Shown here one piece after another: positions 4,827 through 7,307 of a DNA stretch of 7,307 nt. Below the pieces are notes generated by a model that did not search any database, was not told the origin of the DNA, and saw nothing but the letters and a program-made list of their open reading frames with translations. The stretch comes from an uncultured Collinsella sp. Lineage in GTDB: Bacteria; Actinomycetota; Coriobacteriia; Coriobacteriales; Coriobacteriaceae. The translations under genes and the position numbers were made by a program. Each line of letters opens with the position of its first letter. Position 1 is the first letter of the stretch. The stretch is taken from NCBI GenBank assembly GCA_902489515.1, contig CABUAL010000094.1, positions 1 to 7,307 on the forward strand, in the 5' to 3' direction.

Positions 4827-7307
4827 CTAGCGCCCGTCGCCGCCGAGCAGCGCCAGAACATCTTCGCGGGTAAACAACGCCGACGAGATGCCGTCGCCGC
4901 CGAGCACGCTGTTGACCAGATCGCGCTTGGACTCCTGCATCTGCATAATGCGTTCCTCGATCGTGTCCTTGGCGATGAGTTTGTACACGGTCACGGTGTG
5001 CTGCTGGCCAATGCGGTGGGCGCGGTCGGTCGCTTGGTCCTGCGCCGCCACGTTCCACCACGGGTCGTAGTGGATGACCACGTCGGCAGCCGTCAAATTA
5101 AGGCCCACGCCGCCCGCCTTGAGCGAAATCAAGAACACCGGCACCTCGCCTGCCTGGAACTGCGCAACCATCTTGGCGCGGCTCTCCTTAGACGAAGCGC
5201 CCGTGAGCTTAAGGAAGGCGATGTCCTCCTTAGACAGGCGCTTGCCGATGATATCGAGCATACCCGTAAACTGGCTGAACAACAGGATGCGATGCCCGCC
5301 GTCGAGTGCGCCGTGCACGAGCTCCATGCACGTATCGAGCTTGGCGCTCCCCGCCTTGTAATCCTCGTAGTGTAGACGCGGGTCGCAGCAGATCTGGCGC
5401 AGCTTGGTGAGCTCGGCGAGCACCTTGAGCTTATCTTTCTTAAACTCCCCGGCCTCGCGGTGCTGCACCTGCTGGGCGATGCGGTCTTGGTTGGCCAGGT
5501 AGAGCTTGCGCTGCTCGCCGGCAAGCTGCGCCATCACCGTATCCTCAATCTTCTCGGGCAGGTCGGCCACCACATCTTCCTTGACGCGACGCAGCACAAA
5601 CGGCGACACGAGCGCCTGCAGACGAGCGGCACTGTCGCCCTCGGCATGCTCGACGGGACTCTCAAAGCGCTTGGCAAATGAGTCGCGCGTGCCCAGAAGA
5701 CCCGGCATCAAAAAGTCGAAGATACTCCAAAGCTCGGACAGGCGGTTTTCGATGGGCGTGCCCGTCAAGGCAAAGCGCACGCCGGCCGGCAGGCGCTTTG
5801 CAGCGCGAGCCACCTGGGTGAGCGGGTTTTTAATGTACTGGGCCTCGTCGAGCACTACGCGGGCAAAGTCCTGCTCGACATATTCGTCGATGTCGCGACG
5901 CATGAGGTCATACGACGTCACGACCACGTTGTGCTCGGCGACACCGGCAATTTGCACGCGACGCTGGGCCTTGGCGCCCACGATGGCGCACACATCAATC
6001 GAGGGGGCGAAGCGCTCCAACTCGGCAGCCCAGTTGTACACGAGCGACGCGGGGCATACCACGAGCGTGGGCTTGGTGTCCCCCGCCTCCACGCGCACCA
6101 GAATGTGCGCGATCATCTGCAGCGTTTTGCCCAGACCCATATCATCGGCCAAAATGCCGCCAAGGCCCAGATGCTCGAGCGAGCCGAGCCACTGGTAGCC
6201 GTCGACCTGATAGCCGCGCAGTGTGGCCTTGAGCGAGACCGGCACCGTAAAGTCCATCTTGCCGAGCGTGTCCAGGCGCTCGACGGTACGGAGGAACGCA
6301 GCGTCGCGATCGGCCTCGAGCGCTGGCGTGCGCGCGAGCATGCTATCGACAAAAAGGGTGCTCGACGCGGGAAGCGACACGCCGTCGAGCAGGTCGACGG
6401 CATCGACGCCCAGGTCCTCGGCAAGGCCAAACGCGGCGCGTGCTCCCTCGTCCAGGCGAACGATGTCGCCGGACGTAAGGCGCGCGAACGTCTGGTGGCG
6501 CTTATACGAATCGAGATAGATGGCAAGGTCGGCCGCCGAAAGCCCGCTCGTACCCAGCTCGACGTCGAGCAGGTTGCTCTTGACGGTGGCGCGCACCGAG
6601 AGCTTGGGCGCAGGGCGGACCGAAATCTGGCGCAGGCGGTCGCTGAGCATGACCTCGCCCAGCTCGGACAGGGCAGACAGGCCCTCGGTCAGCAGGCAGA
6701 ACAAGCTCTCGTCATCGCGCTCCTCAAACGCCAGACCGCCCTCGTAGAAATCGAAGTACAGAGCCGCCGTGTCCATAACGCGAAACTCCGCCACCTCGTC
6801 GCGGGGCGGCACGCCCGGGCGCTGCTCTTCGAAGGGGCTGCCCGGAGCGCCCAGACTAAAGAGGTCTGCCGACCAGTCGCCGTAGGTAACCGTAATTTTG
6901 CAGGTCACGAGCCCATCGTCGACGCCGATTGCCATAGCAAAGCTCGGCTCGGGCGCCACGGCATCGAGCGCAGCGGGCGCGGTAAGGTCGGTATAGTCGC
7001 GCAAAATGGGCAGAGCCATACGACAGAACTCCCCCACCTGGTCGGCAGCGATATGGACTGGCGTGCGACAGGGCAGCAAGCGCGATAGGAACGGCGCCGC
7101 ATGCTGGGCAAACGCTACATCGGTGCGGCGCGCACGGCGGGTGTCGACCAGATAAGCTACGTCGCCCGAAGCAAAGCAGTATGCATCGGCCGGCAGGCGC
7201 AGATCGTAGCTACCACCAGCCGCCGGCGCGATTTTGGCGGCAAGGAGCGGTGGGCGCTTAGCGGACGCCTCGTCCTCCCCTTGCGGAGACAGCTCAACCG
7301 CCACGTC
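4827..7307 (-). CDS. SNF2-family DNA-translocating ATPase (5' end cut off by window)
   Basis: SNF2/Swi2 ATPases track along double-stranded DNA and remodel protein-DNA complexes; bacterial members include RapA/HepA-type proteins. Numbering from the GTG at 7304, the helicase core is complete. It has a QxxGxxW-like entry (RGYQVDGYQWLG, 363-374), motif I DDMGLGKT (387-394), motif II DEAQ (486-489), motif III TGTPIEN (514-520), motif IV ILLFSQF (673-679), motif V (SLKAGGVGLNL, 727-737) and motif VI QATDRAHRIGQ (757-767). The roughly 340 residues before the core resemble the bacterial SNF2-associated region found in Gram-positive members. The frame continues through 7307, so the true start, and any N-terminal SWIM-type zinc-binding domain usual in this group, lies outside. 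The end GGDGR-TAG is at 4827. Its specific cellular job is not evident. No restriction or defence partner is visible, so a housekeeping role in transcription or repair is the default inference. Confidence 0.92.
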   Translation of the reverse strand, partial: DVAVELSPQGEDEASAKRPPLLAAKIAPAAGGSYDLRLPADAYCFASGDVAYLVDTRRARRTDVAFAQHAAPFLSRLLPCRTPVHIAADQVGEFCRMALPILRDYTDLTAPAALDAVAPEPSFAMAIGVDDGLVTCKITVTYGDWSADLFSLGAPGSPFEEQRPGVPPRDEVAEFRVMDTAALYFDFYEGGLAFEERDDESLFCLLTEGLSALSELGEVMLSDRLRQISVRPAPKLSVRATVKSNLLDVELGTSGLSAADLAIYLDSYKRHQTFARLTSGDIVRLDEGARAAFGLAEDLGVDAVDLLDGVSLPASSTLFVDSMLARTPALEADRDAAFLRTVERLDTLGKMDFTVPVSLKATLRGYQVDGYQWLGSLEHLGLGGILADDMGLGKTLQMIAHILVRVEAGDTKPTLVVCPASLVYNWAAELERFAPSIDVCAIVGAKAQRRVQIAGVAEHNVVVTSYDLMRRDIDEYVEQDFARVVLDEAQYIKNPLTQVARAAKRLPAGVRFALTGTPIENRLSELWSIFDFLMPGLLGTRDSFAKRFESPVEHAEGDSAARLQALVSPFVLRRVKEDVVADLPEKIEDTVMAQLAGEQRKLYLANQDRIAQQVQHREAGEFKKDKLKVLAELTKLRQICCDPRLHYEDYKAGSAKLDTCMELVHGALDGGHRILLFSQFTGMLDIIGKRLSKEDIAFLKLTGASSKESRAKMVAQFQAGEVPVFLISLKAGGVGLNLTAADVVIHYDPWWNVAAQDQATDRAHRIGQQHTVTVYKLIAKDTIEERIMQMQESKRDLVNSVLGGDGISSALFTREDVLALLGGDGR

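Noticed and set aside
6486..6497. A second LexA-like match, GAAC-GTCT-GGTG.
   Set aside because: One half-site is broken and it lies deep inside the SNF2 coding sequence, away from any promoter.
4827..7307. The SNF2 protein as a component of an antiphage system such as DISARM.
   Set aside because: No methyltransferase, DUF1998 protein, phospholipase D nuclease or other defence partner is next to it in the window; the neighbour is a superoxide reductase, and the domain layout fits the common chromosomal Gram-positive SNF2 proteins.
1..7307. CRISPR arrays, tRNA or rRNA genes, insertion sequences or att sites.
   Set aside because: I saw no regularly spaced repeats, no tRNA-like cloverleaf with a T-loop signature, no transposase motif and no recombinase gene; the gaps are short and accounted for above.

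Overview
The window is GC-rich bacterial chromosome in which every gene I can support reads on the minus strand, right to left. G or C dominates third codon positions. The protein styles, a Gram-positive/actinobacterial type LexA box (GAAC-N4-GTTC) and a superoxide reductase typical of anaerobes suggest an anaerobic actinobacterium, most likely of the Coriobacteriia (Collinsella-like). That assignment is inference from recalled family resemblance, not from a search.

Right to left, the layout is as follows. (1) A large SNF2-family ATPase runs off the right edge, so its N-terminus is missing. (2) After a 165-nt gap comes a 120-residue superoxide reductase that keeps the catalytic Fe(His)4Cys centre but has lost the N-terminal rubredoxin-like Cys4 site; a hairpin plus T-run terminator follows it. 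(3) A 661-codon protein has the two-domain architecture of glutamine-dependent NAD synthetase. The residues needed for both half-reactions are substituted, and it carries an extra C-terminal region ending in a Gly/Gln/Pro tail. (4) A 294-nt intergenic region holds a perfect 11-bp inverted repeat, a strongly self-complementary element of about 100 nt that could be a structured RNA or a dispersed repeat, and the promoter region of the next operon with a consensus SOS box. (5) The Holliday-junction operon ruvC-ruvA-ruvB is joined by two 1-base TGATG stop/start overlaps; ruvB runs off the left edge.

The ruvCAB part is coherent: RuvA recognises the four-way junction, RuvB is its AAA+ motor and RuvC resolves the junction, and the SOS box implies LexA-controlled induction by DNA damage. 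The three genes to the right share strand but not obvious function. The terminator after the superoxide reductase and the sizeable gaps suggest separate transcription units.

The items most worth a second look are the NadE-like apparent pseudoenzyme, the folded intergenic element upstream of ruvC, and the last ~45 bases at the left edge, where the ruvB frame stops resembling RuvB. I see no CRISPR array, tRNA, rRNA, insertion sequence or phage gene.
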